From: JAODBQ01 sp047602055
Lineage (GTDB): Bacteria > Actinomycetota > Acidimicrobiia > Acidimicrobiales > Ilumatobacteraceae
Length of the DNA: 64,000 nt
Assembly (NCBI GenBank): GCA_047602055.1
Contig: JASGIG010000001.1
Span: 1,984,001-2,048,000 of the forward strand
Direction: 5' to 3'
The notes beneath the pieces are model-generated. The model ran no database searches, was not told the DNA's origin, and worked only from the letters and a program-made list of their open reading frames with translations. Every line of letters starts with the position of its first letter. The first letter of the stretch is position 1. Below are positions 52,855-61,934 of this stretch, in pieces. The position numbers were made by a program, and so were the translations under genes.

Positions 52855-55302
52855 ATGAGTGAAGCGGCGGGCATTGAGGATGCGTTCGATGACTTCGTGA
52901 CGCGTGCGACGCAGGGACAGCAGCCCTATCCGTACCAGCGGAGGCTGGCGATTGAGGGGCTACCCGAGGTGCTCGGCGTCCCGACAGGGACGGGGAAGAC
53001 GATGGCAGCGGTGCTCGGTTGGCTGTTCCGTCGTCGAGCCCATCCGGATCCGTCGGTTCGTGTCGCAACGCCGCGCCGGCTCGTCTACGTCCTGCCGATG
53101 CGCACGCTCGTCGAACAGACGGCAGCGAGGGCGAAGTCCTGGCTGAACAATCTCGCTCTCGCTGACACCATCGACTGCCACGTGTTGATGGCAGGCGAGC
53201 CACGGCTCGCGAACTGGCGGCTGAACCCTGAGCGGGAAGCGATCGTCGTTGGAACGCTCGACATGGTCATCTCCCGAGCTCTTAACCGTGGCTATGGCGA
53301 ATCCCGCTTCATCTGGCCGATCGACTTCGGCCTGTTCAACGCCGACTGTCACTACGTCTACGACGAGACGCAGCTGATGGGACCGGCGCTGGCGACATCT
53401 CGCCAGTTGCATGGCCTGCGCTCCAAGCTCGGGACTGCCGTGGGTTGCTCATCCATGTGGATGTCGGCGACGCTTCATCCCGCGCAACTCGGCACGTTCG
53501 ATGCTCCCGACATCGATGAGCCGATTTACCTTGATGCGGCTGACAGGGCGTGCGCGCCGCTGGCTCGACGACTAGAGGCTACGAAGCGGATCGAGGCGGC
53601 GCATCTGGCCGAAGGCGGCAAGTACGGCCGCAATGTCGCCCAGCTCGCCGCCGATCACCATCTGCCCGGCACACGGACCATCGTCATCGCCAACACAGTC
53701 GACCGCGCGGTCGAGATCGCTACGGCACTAGAACGGGTCAAACCTGTTGGTGTCGAGGTGGTTCTCGTGCACAGCCGATTCCGGCCCGAGGACCGAACTC
53801 GTCACATGGACCAGGTCGTCGCAACGATCGCGAACGATCAGCCGGGCAGGATCGTCGTCAGCACCCAGGTCATCGAGGCCGGCCTCGACGTCTCGGCGGC
53901 GACGATGATCACGGAGGCTGCGCCATGGTCGTCGATCGTCCAGCGCGCTGGACGATGCAATCGCGATGGCGCCGAGACAGACGCAACCTTGTTGTGGGTG
54001 CGTCCGCCAGCGAGTGCCCCGTACGACGACAGCGATATTGCCGCGACGATTGCCATGCTCGTCGATCTCGAAGGTGCTGACCTGACAGCGGACCAACTGG
54101 GTGCTCATGAGGTTCCCATGAAGCAGCCGATCTATGCGGTGCTCCGCCGACGCGATCTTCTTGAGTTGTTCGACACGTTGCCTGACCTCAGCGGCAATGA
54201 CATCGACATCGCCCGTTTCGTCCGCGATACCGACGATCTCGACGTCAGCGTCGTCTGGCGGGCCGGGATCGCTCCGGCCGGCCCTTCCTCTGACACATTG
54301 ATGCCCGGCCGGGGAGAGCGCTGTCCTGTTCCCGTTGGCGCTCTTCGGAAATGGCTGCGCACCCTTGAGGATGGCAAGGCTTGGCGGTGGGACCATCGAG
54401 AGCGGCAGTGGCTGCGCTGCCGCGCCGGTGACGTTCGGCCTGGTGGTTTGGTGCTTGTCGATGCCACCGCCGGCGGATACGACTCGGATCTCGGTTGGTC
54501 ACCGTCGAGTCGGCGCCCGGTTGCATTGGTCGATGACCCCGAGGCGGCTGCGGATGACCAGGCGACCGCCGATGACCCGGCATCGCTGGATTCGCCGGGC
54601 TGGGTGACGTTGGCCGATCACCTGCGCGACACCGAACGCGAGGCTCGTGTGCTGCTCGATGCGTTGGCGCCCTTGGCCGTCAACGATGACGTCCGACAGG
54701 CCGTCGTCACCGCCGCTCGTCTGCACGACGTGGGCAAAGCGCATCCCGTCTTTCAGGCGGCGATGGATGTCGTCGCCCAGCGAACAGAATTGGCGAAGCC
54801 CCTCGGCGTACCCGTCGCCAAGTCGCCGTCACGCGGCAGGCTGGCGTACGGCGTGCCAAATTTCCGTCACGAGTTGGCTTCAGCATTGGCGTTGCTCGGT
54901 GACGGACGGGTTGCGCTTGGCGAGAGCGGCGAGCCCGACCTGATTGTATACCTGGTGGCCGCACACCATGGCCGAGTTCGAGTCGGAGTGCGATCACAGC
55001 CTGGCGACGAACGCCCGATTGTCGGCGATGACTCTCTGCGAATCCTTGGCATTGGTGACCGCAATGTGCTGCCGGCAGTCGTCTTGGACGGTGGTGAAAT
55101 GCCGGCAAGCACACTCGACCTGGGAATATTCGGGCTCGGAAGGCGGCACGCCGGCCCATCGTGGGCAGAGCGTGCTCTTGCGATGCGTGACCGTGCTGAT
55201 CTCGGGCCGTTCCGTCTTGCGTTCCTCGAGGCGCTCGTGCGTCTCGCTGACTGGCGGGCCAGCGCTCGTCCCACACTTGCCGTGGGTCGTGGCAATGCCT
55301 GA
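52855..55302 (+). CDS. cas3: Cas3 helicase-nuclease, type I-G (C-terminal HD)
   Basis: An 815-residue protein. The superfamily 2 helicase comes first (Walker A VPTGTGKT with K48; D170-E171 in VYDETQ; VSTQVIEAGLDVSA and SIVQRAGRCNRDG as later helicase motifs). The HD nuclease is C-terminal (ARLHDVGKAHP, H624-D625; later AAHHGR). This order, reversed from most Cas3 proteins, is typical of type I-G (I-U). It unwinds and degrades target DNA after R-loop formation. ATG 52855 follows an 11-G tract. The csx17 gene overlaps its end by 8 bp. Confidence 0.92.
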   Translation: MSEAAGIEDAFDDFVTRATQGQQPYPYQRRLAIEGLPEVLGVPTGTGKTMAAVLGWLFRRRAHPDPSVRVATPRRLVYVLPMRTLVEQTAARAKSWLNNLALADTIDCHVLMAGEPRLANWRLNPEREAIVVGTLDMVISRALNRGYGESRFIWPIDFGLFNADCHYVYDETQLMGPALATSRQLHGLRSKLGTAVGCSSMWMSATLHPAQLGTFDAPDIDEPIYLDAADRACAPLARRLEATKRIEAAHLAEGGKYGRNVAQLAADHHLPGTRTIVIANTVDRAVEIATALERVKPVGVEVVLVHSRFRPEDRTRHMDQVVATIANDQPGRIVVSTQVIEAGLDVSAATMITEAAPWSSIVQRAGRCNRDGAETDATLLWVRPPASAPYDDSDIAATIAMLVDLEGADLTADQLGAHEVPMKQPIYAVLRRRDLLELFDTLPDLSGNDIDIARFVRDTDDLDVSVVWRAGIAPAGPSSDTLMPGRGERCPVPVGALRKWLRTLEDGKAWRWDHRERQWLRCRAGDVRPGGLVLVDATAGGYDSDLGWSPSSRRPVALVDDPEAAADDQATADDPASLDSPGWVTLADHLRDTEREARVLLDALAPLAVNDDVRQAVVTAARLHDVGKAHPVFQAAMDVVAQRTELAKPLGVPVAKSPSRGRLAYGVPNFRHELASALALLGDGRVALGESGEPDLIVYLVAAHHGRVRVGVRSQPGDERPIVGDDSLRILGIGDRNVLPAVVLDGGEMPASTLDLGIFGLGRRHAGPSWAERALAMRDRADLGPFRLAFLEALVRLADWRASARPTLAVGRGNA

Positions 55303-57442
55303 GATGGTGCTCGGCGGGTGCACCGCAGAGCCGTTGGCTGCGTATCTGAAGGCGTTGGGTGTTCTCCGTCTGATCGGTGAGCAGGCTGACTCGGCTGCCG
55401 CCGGCTGCTGGCGAGGCGAGGTGTTCGTCCTGGAGACGAAGCTCACCGTGGCCGAGATCGAAGACTTTTTCGTCGACCGATACGCGCCGACGCCGGTCAT
55501 CAGCCCGTGGAACAGTGGCAGCGGCTTCGGTGCCGACGATGCGACGAAGAGCAAGACGGCGTATGGAGCGGTGCGCGCGTTGCGATCGAGCGCCAATCCA
55601 CGCCTCGCGGCATATCGGCGATCGATCGACGTCGCTATCACGTTGGCCGAGCGCGCCGACTGGTCCGGCTTGAGCAAGGAAGACCAAGTTGCGCTGTGTC
55701 GCAGCTCCCTGCCGGATGAGGCCCTTGCTTGGTTAGACGCGGCGGTGGTGCTGACCTCCGACTCCCGTACGTTTCCGCCGCTTCTTGGAACCGGCGGGAA
55801 CGACGGCCGGCTTGACTTCGGCAGCAACGTGATGCAGCGCGTGCTGTCTGTGATCCCCACCGATATCGGTCAGGCACCGGCGATGAGCGCTGCGTACCTT
55901 GGCGCTGCGCTCTTCGCCGATGCCGATGTGCCGCTACAGGAGATGGCAATCGGCCAGTTCGATCCTATGGCCGCCGGTGGGCCCGGCTCGTCACCTTCGG
56001 GGAGTGCCTCGGGCCTGGCCAATCCGTGGGACTTCGTTCTGCTCTTCGAGGGAGCCATGCTGTTCGCCAGCAGTGTGGCGCGCCGGTTCGGCTCGTCGGG
56101 CCCGTCTGCGACAGCCGTGCCGTTCACCGTCGAGCAGGTGCGGGCGGGCTACGGCTCCGCCGCAGTGGAGTCGAGCCGCGGTGAGCTGTGGGCGCCTTTG
56201 TGGCGAGATCCGACGACGAGTAGCGAACTGCGCAGGTTCATCGGCGAGGCGCGGCTCGAGTTCAAAGGCCAGCAGGCCCGGACAGGGCTCGATGCGGCTC
56301 GCGCGCTGGCATCGCTGGGAGTCGACCGCGGCGTCGAGTCGTTCGTTCGCTACGGGTTCCTAGAGCGCAATGGATTATCGACGTTTTGTGTTCCCCTTGG
56401 CCGTTACCACGTGGCCGAGCGTGATCGCGGGGCCACGGCATTGTTAGGTCAACTCGATGGATGGCTCCGCAGGCTCGAACGTGTTTCCAACCTGCCCGCC
56501 TCGATCTCCGCGGCCATCCGCCGGGTCAACGACGAGCAGTTCAGGCTGAGCGTCGACAACTCCATCACAGCGGTCGGGCTTCAACGTGTGCTCGTCGAGA
56601 TCGCCCATCTCGAGCACCTCGTCGCCAGGTCGCGCACCGCCCGCGATGGTGTTGGTACGCGCCTTCCGGCGTTGCCTGCCAGCGAATGGTTGCCCTTGAT
56701 CGAGGAGAAGGACGGCAGCGCCAAGCTCGATCTGGCGATCGCTCTGTCCTCGTTGCGTGGCGAGCACGACGCACGGGGCTGGTTGCGCACTGCACTTGTG
56801 GACATCCAGGGTGGTCGTGCCCCAGTCGATGGCTTCCGGCAGCGCCGGCTCGTCGACGTTCTCGCCGACGCGCTTATCGCTGACCTTGTCAATCATCGTC
56901 CGGCTCGAACGGATGAGTCGACGGGCGACGACGGCATCCGTCGGGCCGGGTGCTTCGGCCGAGCGTTGGCGCTCCCTGCGATGGCTGATTCCGTGAAGGC
57001 ACTGCTGTTCGGGATGATCGACGAGGGCCGTCTCGAACAACTCGTCGGCGCATGCCTGCTGTTCGATTGGCGCGGCGCCCGCCGCTCGGCAGACCAGCGT
57101 CGCGCAGAGCTCAAGCCTGACGACGTCCTGCCAGCCGCGTTCGCTCTGCTCAAGCCATGCTTTCACCACCACCCGATCCCCGGTCTCCGACGCGAGCTTC
57201 GCGGTGAGGCGCAATGGGTTCGGCTCATGTTGGCTCGACGTACCGAACGAGCGGCCGAGTCAGCACTGCGTGCGTTGCGACTAGCCGGGCAGCGGCCTGT
57301 TGTGCACTCGGCTATCGCCGCGGCGCGAGGGGTGGATGGCGCACGGCTCGCGGCTGCCTGCCTCGTCCCATTATCCACGGCTGAGATCGTGACGATGCTC
57401 AACCGGGTGGTAATGCCCAAACCTGAAACGGAGAACCGATGA
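55295..57442 (+). CDS. csx17: Csx17 (Cas8-type large subunit), type I-G
   Basis: A 715-residue protein. MPEMVLGGCTAEPLAAYLKA with LGVLRLIGEQ, ISPWNSGSGF and DFVLLFEGAMLFASSVARRF are characteristic of the Csx17 family, which serves as the large subunit of the type I-G effector. It probably recognises the PAM and recruits Cas3. ATG 55295 overlaps cas3 by 8 bp and the next gene overlaps its stop (ATGA), consistent with co-translation. Confidence 0.9.
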   Translation: MPEMVLGGCTAEPLAAYLKALGVLRLIGEQADSAAAGCWRGEVFVLETKLTVAEIEDFFVDRYAPTPVISPWNSGSGFGADDATKSKTAYGAVRALRSSANPRLAAYRRSIDVAITLAERADWSGLSKEDQVALCRSSLPDEALAWLDAAVVLTSDSRTFPPLLGTGGNDGRLDFGSNVMQRVLSVIPTDIGQAPAMSAAYLGAALFADADVPLQEMAIGQFDPMAAGGPGSSPSGSASGLANPWDFVLLFEGAMLFASSVARRFGSSGPSATAVPFTVEQVRAGYGSAAVESSRGELWAPLWRDPTTSSELRRFIGEARLEFKGQQARTGLDAARALASLGVDRGVESFVRYGFLERNGLSTFCVPLGRYHVAERDRGATALLGQLDGWLRRLERVSNLPASISAAIRRVNDEQFRLSVDNSITAVGLQRVLVEIAHLEHLVARSRTARDGVGTRLPALPASEWLPLIEEKDGSAKLDLAIALSSLRGEHDARGWLRTALVDIQGGRAPVDGFRQRRLVDVLADALIADLVNHRPARTDESTGDDGIRRAGCFGRALALPAMADSVKALLFGMIDEGRLEQLVGACLLFDWRGARRSADQRRAELKPDDVLPAAFALLKPCFHHHPIPGLRRELRGEAQWVRLMLARRTERAAESALRALRLAGQRPVVHSAIAAARGVDGARLAAACLVPLSTAEIVTMLNRVVMPKPETENR

Positions 57443-58431
57443 CCAACAAGCGAATCCTCGTGAACGTTCCGCTGCGACCGGCCATCGGCAGCCGGTTCCA
57501 GCCCACCGGGTTTCCCGATCTCGGACCAGGTGAGTTCACGCGCCCGATCGCTGACGGCGGTCGGCGCTCGTGTCTGTTGGTCGAGTCGCCGCAGTCGATG
57601 GCCAACCATCTCGAAGGGATGGCTTGGGATGACGGAATGAACGAACCGGTTCGACTGTTCGACGGGCTGCCGTACGTCCGCGTCGTTCGAGCGGATACTG
57701 GCGAGTACGTCACCTCGAGCCGGACCGAGTCACACCGTTTGGCCTCGGCGTTCATCAAGGACTCGACAATCGATGGTGTGGGTGCCGTCGATGTCATCGG
57801 CGCTCGGCTCGGGCTACGCAACGACGCGGCGATCGACCATCGTTCGGTTGCGGCGGCGCTGTTCCGGCTTGATCCGTTCGTACTGATCCACGGCGTGTTC
57901 CTCGCCGACAAGCGGTGGCCAGGCCAGCCGAAGATTGCCCGCGCGGTCTCGTCGTTCATCGAGGCAATCGATGTCGAGCGAGCGGATAGCGGCGGCGTCA
58001 AGCGTGACCACGTACGCCATGCCATCGATGCTGAAAGCGGCGGGTCGGCGGAAGGCTACGGCAGCGTTCCGTTTGCCCGCACCGAGTGGACAGCCGCTGA
58101 GATTATCGCTTCGTTCAGCATCGACCTCCAGCAACTCGAGTCGTACGGTCTCGGAGAGGTAGCGATGGAACTGCTCCGGGACATCGCGTTGTGGGAGGTC
58201 CGCTCGTTGTTAGCCGACGGAATGCGGTTGCGCACGGCGTGCGATCTGGTTCCGATCGACGACAAGGTGGTCGATCAGGATGGTCATGAACTGCCGTCGG
58301 TCGACGCGCTGGTTGAACGAATCCAGACCGGGATCGCAGGCGTTGCCCAGACGCTCGATGGTGGGGCAGTCCTGGACGCTGTTTGGAGTGGTGGGAAGAA
58401 GGCGACCAAGCGAGGAAGCGAAACGGCGTGA
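57439..58431 (+). CDS. csb1: Csb1 (Cas7), backbone subunit, type I-G
   Basis: A 330-residue RAMP-fold protein of the GSU0053/Csb1 family: ILVNVPLRPAIGSRFQPTGF, LLVESPQSMANHLE, SSRTESHRLASAFI and FRLDPFVLIHGVFLADKRW. Several copies would coat the crRNA spacer in the surveillance complex. It begins in a 4-base overlap with csx17 and ends in a 4-base overlap with csb2. Confidence 0.92.
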   Translation: MTNKRILVNVPLRPAIGSRFQPTGFPDLGPGEFTRPIADGGRRSCLLVESPQSMANHLEGMAWDDGMNEPVRLFDGLPYVRVVRADTGEYVTSSRTESHRLASAFIKDSTIDGVGAVDVIGARLGLRNDAAIDHRSVAAALFRLDPFVLIHGVFLADKRWPGQPKIARAVSSFIEAIDVERADSGGVKRDHVRHAIDAESGGSAEGYGSVPFARTEWTAAEIIASFSIDLQQLESYGLGEVAMELLRDIALWEVRSLLADGMRLRTACDLVPIDDKVVDQDGHELPSVDALVERIQTGIAGVAQTLDGGAVLDAVWSGGKKATKRGSETA

Positions 58432-59816
58432 CCACGACCCTGCGCGTCGACCTGCCTTGGGGACTGTTCCATGCGACCCCGTGGAATCGCACAGCAAATG
58501 AAGGCGCAGTCGAGTGGCCACCGTCCCTTTGGCGCCTGCTACGGGCGCTCTATTCGGCGTGGAAGGTGCATGCGCCGGACCTAGATGAAGCAGTCGTCCA
58601 CGAACTGCTGTCAGCATTGGCGGAGCCGCCGACCTACTGGTGCCCGAGATACGCAGAAGGACACACCCGTCACTACCTCCCCGGCTCGTCGCATCTGCAT
58701 GGGATAAGTGTTGATACGGCGAAGACGCTCGATGCGTTCGTAGCGACGGAGCGCGATGCCAGCCTCTACGTCAGCTGGGATGTCACGCTGGCCCATGAGG
58801 CACGCGAGGCATTGTCCAGGTTGGTTACTGGTGTGCGCTATCTCGGTCGTGCCGAGACCGTCGTCGATGTGCGCCTCGTCGGGGAGGAGGAGGTCGTTGC
58901 CGGGCAGCGCATCGCCGTCGTCGCCGACGACGACCTCGGCGCGACAACGCGGCTGCTCTCGCCGCGCCGGCCGTTGGCCGTTGATTCGCTTGTCGCGCGA
59001 CCGCAGCAGATCCGGGCGAACAAGCGCCTGCTGCCACCGGACACGAGATGGGTCACCTACCGGCAACCGCTTGCCGACGACGGTCCGTTGTGCAAGCCGT
59101 GGCAGCGGCCGCCGGACATCGAGGTCGAAATGGTTCGCTTGGCACTCGCCGGTCCGGTGCTGCCGTCGAAGTACGAGGCCGTCGCGGTTGCCGATCGTCT
59201 CCGACAGAGCGTGATGAGCCGGTTCGGCACACCACCGAGCGAGACGCTGAGTGGAAAGGACGCTGATGGCGCGCCTTTGTCCGGGCCGCATCACCACGCC
59301 CACTACTTCACGCTGGCCACGGACGGCCGTCGGATCGACACCGTGTTCGTCTGGGTTCCGGCGGTGGGCCTCCGAGCAGACGAAGTTGCCGCGATCGCTC
59401 GTGTCATGAGGCTGCACTTTCCGCACTATCTCAGTGGCCTGCAAGATCTCCAGGTTGCGGTCGAGGCGATTGGCGATGTCAGAAGCGTGGCGCCGGAACT
59501 GGTCGGCCCGGCGAGGACCTGGACCTCTGTCACACCCTTCATCCCCGCCGGGCACTACCGGGGTGACGAGGAAAGCCGCCTTCTCGCTGCCGTCAATCGT
59601 GAACTGCGGTTGCGAAGCGGACCTCCGGCCGCGCGGGTCCGATCGGTCGCTGGAGGGTGGCGACAGTTCCGTCGTTATCGGCCGGGCAAGGAGGGGATCC
59701 AAGCGTCCCGTCCGGCGTTCGGCGTGACGATCGAGTTCGACGAGCCCGTTCTTGGTCCGTTGGCGCTCGGCCAGCTCAGCCACTTCGGACTCGGCTTGTT
59801 CGGAGCGGTCCGATGA
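58428..59816 (+). CDS. csb2: Csb2 (Cas5-Cas6 fusion), type I-G
   Basis: A 462-residue protein of the GSU0054/Csb2 family. The N-terminal half is Cas5-like (LPWGLFHATPWNRTANEGAV, EWPPSLWRLLRALYSAW). The C-terminal half is Cas6-like, with HHHAHYFTLATD, which may hold catalytic histidines, and the closing FGVTIEFDEPVLGPLALGQL, SHFGLGLFGAV glycine-rich segment. It should process pre-crRNA and cap the 5' handle. The start is GTG 58428, in a GTGA overlap with csb1. Confidence 0.9.
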   Translation: MTTTLRVDLPWGLFHATPWNRTANEGAVEWPPSLWRLLRALYSAWKVHAPDLDEAVVHELLSALAEPPTYWCPRYAEGHTRHYLPGSSHLHGISVDTAKTLDAFVATERDASLYVSWDVTLAHEAREALSRLVTGVRYLGRAETVVDVRLVGEEEVVAGQRIAVVADDDLGATTRLLSPRRPLAVDSLVARPQQIRANKRLLPPDTRWVTYRQPLADDGPLCKPWQRPPDIEVEMVRLALAGPVLPSKYEAVAVADRLRQSVMSRFGTPPSETLSGKDADGAPLSGPHHHAHYFTLATDGRRIDTVFVWVPAVGLRADEVAAIARVMRLHFPHYLSGLQDLQVAVEAIGDVRSVAPELVGPARTWTSVTPFIPAGHYRGDEESRLLAAVNRELRLRSGPPAARVRSVAGGWRQFRRYRPGKEGIQASRPAFGVTIEFDEPVLGPLALGQLSHFGLGLFGAVR

Positions 59817-61462
59817 GTGCCACCGACGTGCCCGACCTCGTGCCGGCGCGGATGGTCAACGAGTTCGCTTACTGCCCGCGGCTGTTCTTCCTCGAATGGG
59901 TCGACGGGCAGTTCGCGCACAACGCCGACACCGCCGAGGGTGCGTGGCAGCACCGCGCCGTCGATGTCGAGCGAGGTCGGATGCCGTTGCCCGAGGACGA
60001 CGACGTCCTTCGTGAGGCTCGCTCGATCACACTGTCCAGCGAGCGGCTCGGCCTGATCGCCAAGATGGACATCGTCGAAGGACGCGGTCGCTTCGTCGTG
60101 CCGATCGACGTGAAGAAGGGCCGGCCGCCGAGCCACGGCCCGGCATATGAGCCGGAGCTGGTGCAGCTGTGCGTACAAGGACTGGTCCTCGCTGAGAACG
60201 GCTATCCGTGCGAGGAGGGGATCCTCTACTTCGCTGAAACACGCCAGCGGGTGGAGGTGCCGTTCACCGAGTCGCTGATCGCGCGGACGCTGCAACTCGT
60301 CGAACGCCTGCGCCGGGCGGCGGTGCTGACCTCGCCACCGCCGCCGCTGGTCGACAGTCCGAAGTGCCCGCGCTGTTCGCTGGTCGGGATCTGCATGCCC
60401 GACGAGATCAACGCGCTCACAGTGCGATCGACTCGTTCGCCACGGAGGTTGACGCCGAGCGCGCAGCATGCCCGACCGATGTACGTCACCGAGCAGGGCG
60501 CGTCGGTCGGGATCCGCGACGGACGGTTCCGCATCACCCGTCGACGAGACGATGTCATCGGCGAGGCCCGGTTCATCGACGTGTCGCAGATCAACCTCTA
60601 CGGCAACGTGCAGGTGACGGCGCCGGCGATGCGTGAGTGCTTCGCCCGGGAGATCCCGGTGCTGTGGTTCAGTTACGGCGGGTGGTTCAGTGGCATCGCC
60701 GACGGTCTGCCCGGCAAGAACGTCGAGCTTCGTCGTCGCCAATCCCTGTTGCTGGATGTCGAAGCGTTGTCGGTTGCTCGACGGATGATCGCAGGCAAGA
60801 TCCGCAACAGCCGGACGATGCTGATGCGCAACGCACGCGACGAGCGATCGTCGGCGGTCGCCGAGCTGCGCGAGTTGCAGCGTCGGGCCGAGACGGCAGA
60901 GTCCGCGGCCTCGCTCTTGGGCTTCGAGGGTGCCGCAGCACGTGCGTACTTCCGTCGCTTCGGATCGATGCTGCGAGCCAACGAGCTGGGGACGTTCGAC
61001 TTCGACGGCCGCAATCGTCGCCCGCCCCGTGATCCGGTCAACTGCCTGCTGTCGTTCGTGTACGGGTTGCTGACCAAGGATCTGACGACGACATGCCTGG
61101 GTATCGGTTTCGATCCGTACGTCGGCGTCTACCACCGTCCGCGTTTCGGCCGGCCGGCGTTGGCGCTTGACCTGGCCGAGGAGTTCCGGCCGTTGGTCGC
61201 AGAATCGACGGTGCTGAACCTGATCAACAACCGCGAGGTTGGACCAACGGACTTCGTCGTTCGTGCCGGTGGTGTGGCGCTGACGCAGTTGGGACGGCGC
61301 ACGGTGATCGACGCCTACGAGCGTCGATTGGACACTGAGGTGACCCACCCGGTGTTCAAGTACCGGATCACCTACCGGCGCACGCTCGAGGTGCAGGCGC
61401 GGGTCCTTGCTGCGGTTCTCGTCGGGGAAACGGCTGAGTACGCAGCGTTCGTGACGAGGTAG
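59813..61462 (+). CDS. cas4-cas1: Cas4-Cas1 fusion, spacer integrase
   Basis: A 549-residue protein. Residues 1-205 are Cas4: C21 in YCPRLFFLEWV, the RecB-nuclease motif VPIDVKKGRPP, and C185, C188, C194 in CPRCSLVGIC for a 4Fe-4S cluster. Residues about 215-549 are Cas1: Glu in LLGFEGAAARAYFRRF, His in GVYHRPRFGRPALALD and Glu in LAEEFRPLV. Such fusions are typical of type I-G. Cas4 trims prespacers by PAM, and Cas1 with Cas2 integrates them. ATG 59813 overlaps csb2 by 4 bases. Confidence 0.94.
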   Translation: MSATDVPDLVPARMVNEFAYCPRLFFLEWVDGQFAHNADTAEGAWQHRAVDVERGRMPLPEDDDVLREARSITLSSERLGLIAKMDIVEGRGRFVVPIDVKKGRPPSHGPAYEPELVQLCVQGLVLAENGYPCEEGILYFAETRQRVEVPFTESLIARTLQLVERLRRAAVLTSPPPPLVDSPKCPRCSLVGICMPDEINALTVRSTRSPRRLTPSAQHARPMYVTEQGASVGIRDGRFRITRRRDDVIGEARFIDVSQINLYGNVQVTAPAMRECFAREIPVLWFSYGGWFSGIADGLPGKNVELRRRQSLLLDVEALSVARRMIAGKIRNSRTMLMRNARDERSSAVAELRELQRRAETAESAASLLGFEGAAARAYFRRFGSMLRANELGTFDFDGRNRRPPRDPVNCLLSFVYGLLTKDLTTTCLGIGFDPYVGVYHRPRFGRPALALDLAEEFRPLVAESTVLNLINNREVGPTDFVVRAGGVALTQLGRRTVIDAYERRLDTEVTHPVFKYRITYRRTLEVQARVLAAVLVGETAEYAAFVTR

Positions 61463-61465
61463 GCC

Positions 61466-61765
61466 ATGGCATTGGAGCGTCGTCGGTACCTCGTCGGCTA
61501 CGACATTCGTGATCCCAAGCGGTTGCGGCTCGTGCATCGCATTGCAAGGCAGTACGGCTGGTCGATGCAGTACTCCGTGTTCGTCTGCGACCTCGACAAG
61601 ATGGAGGTGATCGGTTTGCGCCAGGCGCTGGGTGACGTGATCCACCATCGGCAAGACTCGGTCGCGATCATCGACCTTGGCGATCCCGCCGAGCGTGGCC
61701 GCGACTGCTTCGAGTTCATGGGCGTTGCGCCTCGGCTGCCAACGTCGGGGGCGCTGATCCTGTGA
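61466..61765 (+). CDS. cas2: Cas2
   Basis: A 99-residue ferredoxin-fold protein: RRYLVGYDIRDPKRLRLVHR with the conserved Asp, IARQYGWSMQYSVFVCDLDK, and a DSVAIIDLGDP strand. It forms the core of the Cas1-Cas2 integration complex. It starts 3 bp after cas4-cas1 and is the last cas gene before the leader. Confidence 0.94.
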   Translation: MALERRRYLVGYDIRDPKRLRLVHRIARQYGWSMQYSVFVCDLDKMEVIGLRQALGDVIHHRQDSVAIIDLGDPAERGRDCFEFMGVAPRLPTSGALIL

Positions 61766-61934
61766 TGCGAGCACCGGGGTGACCCGACACTCCCCAGGGA
61801 GTGCTCGCACCCTGGTCAGGCCTAGGATCGCTCCTTGACAACTGAAGATTTGCCGCTCCATTTCGCTGCTCACGCCGACCCACTCGCATCCGCCTGGAAC
61901 ACCCCAGGTCAGTGCCCTCAGATCTTGTGAGCCT
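61766..61934 (+). promoter_or_regulatory. CRISPR leader with nested hairpins
   Basis: 169 bp between cas2 and the first repeat. TGCGAGCAC (61766-61774) pairs with GTGCTCGCA (61801-61809), and inside it CACTCCC pairs with GGGAGTG (61788-61803); the two structures share bases and exclude each other. TTGACA at 61835-61840 could be a -35 for the array, but no clear -10 follows. Confidence 0.6.
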
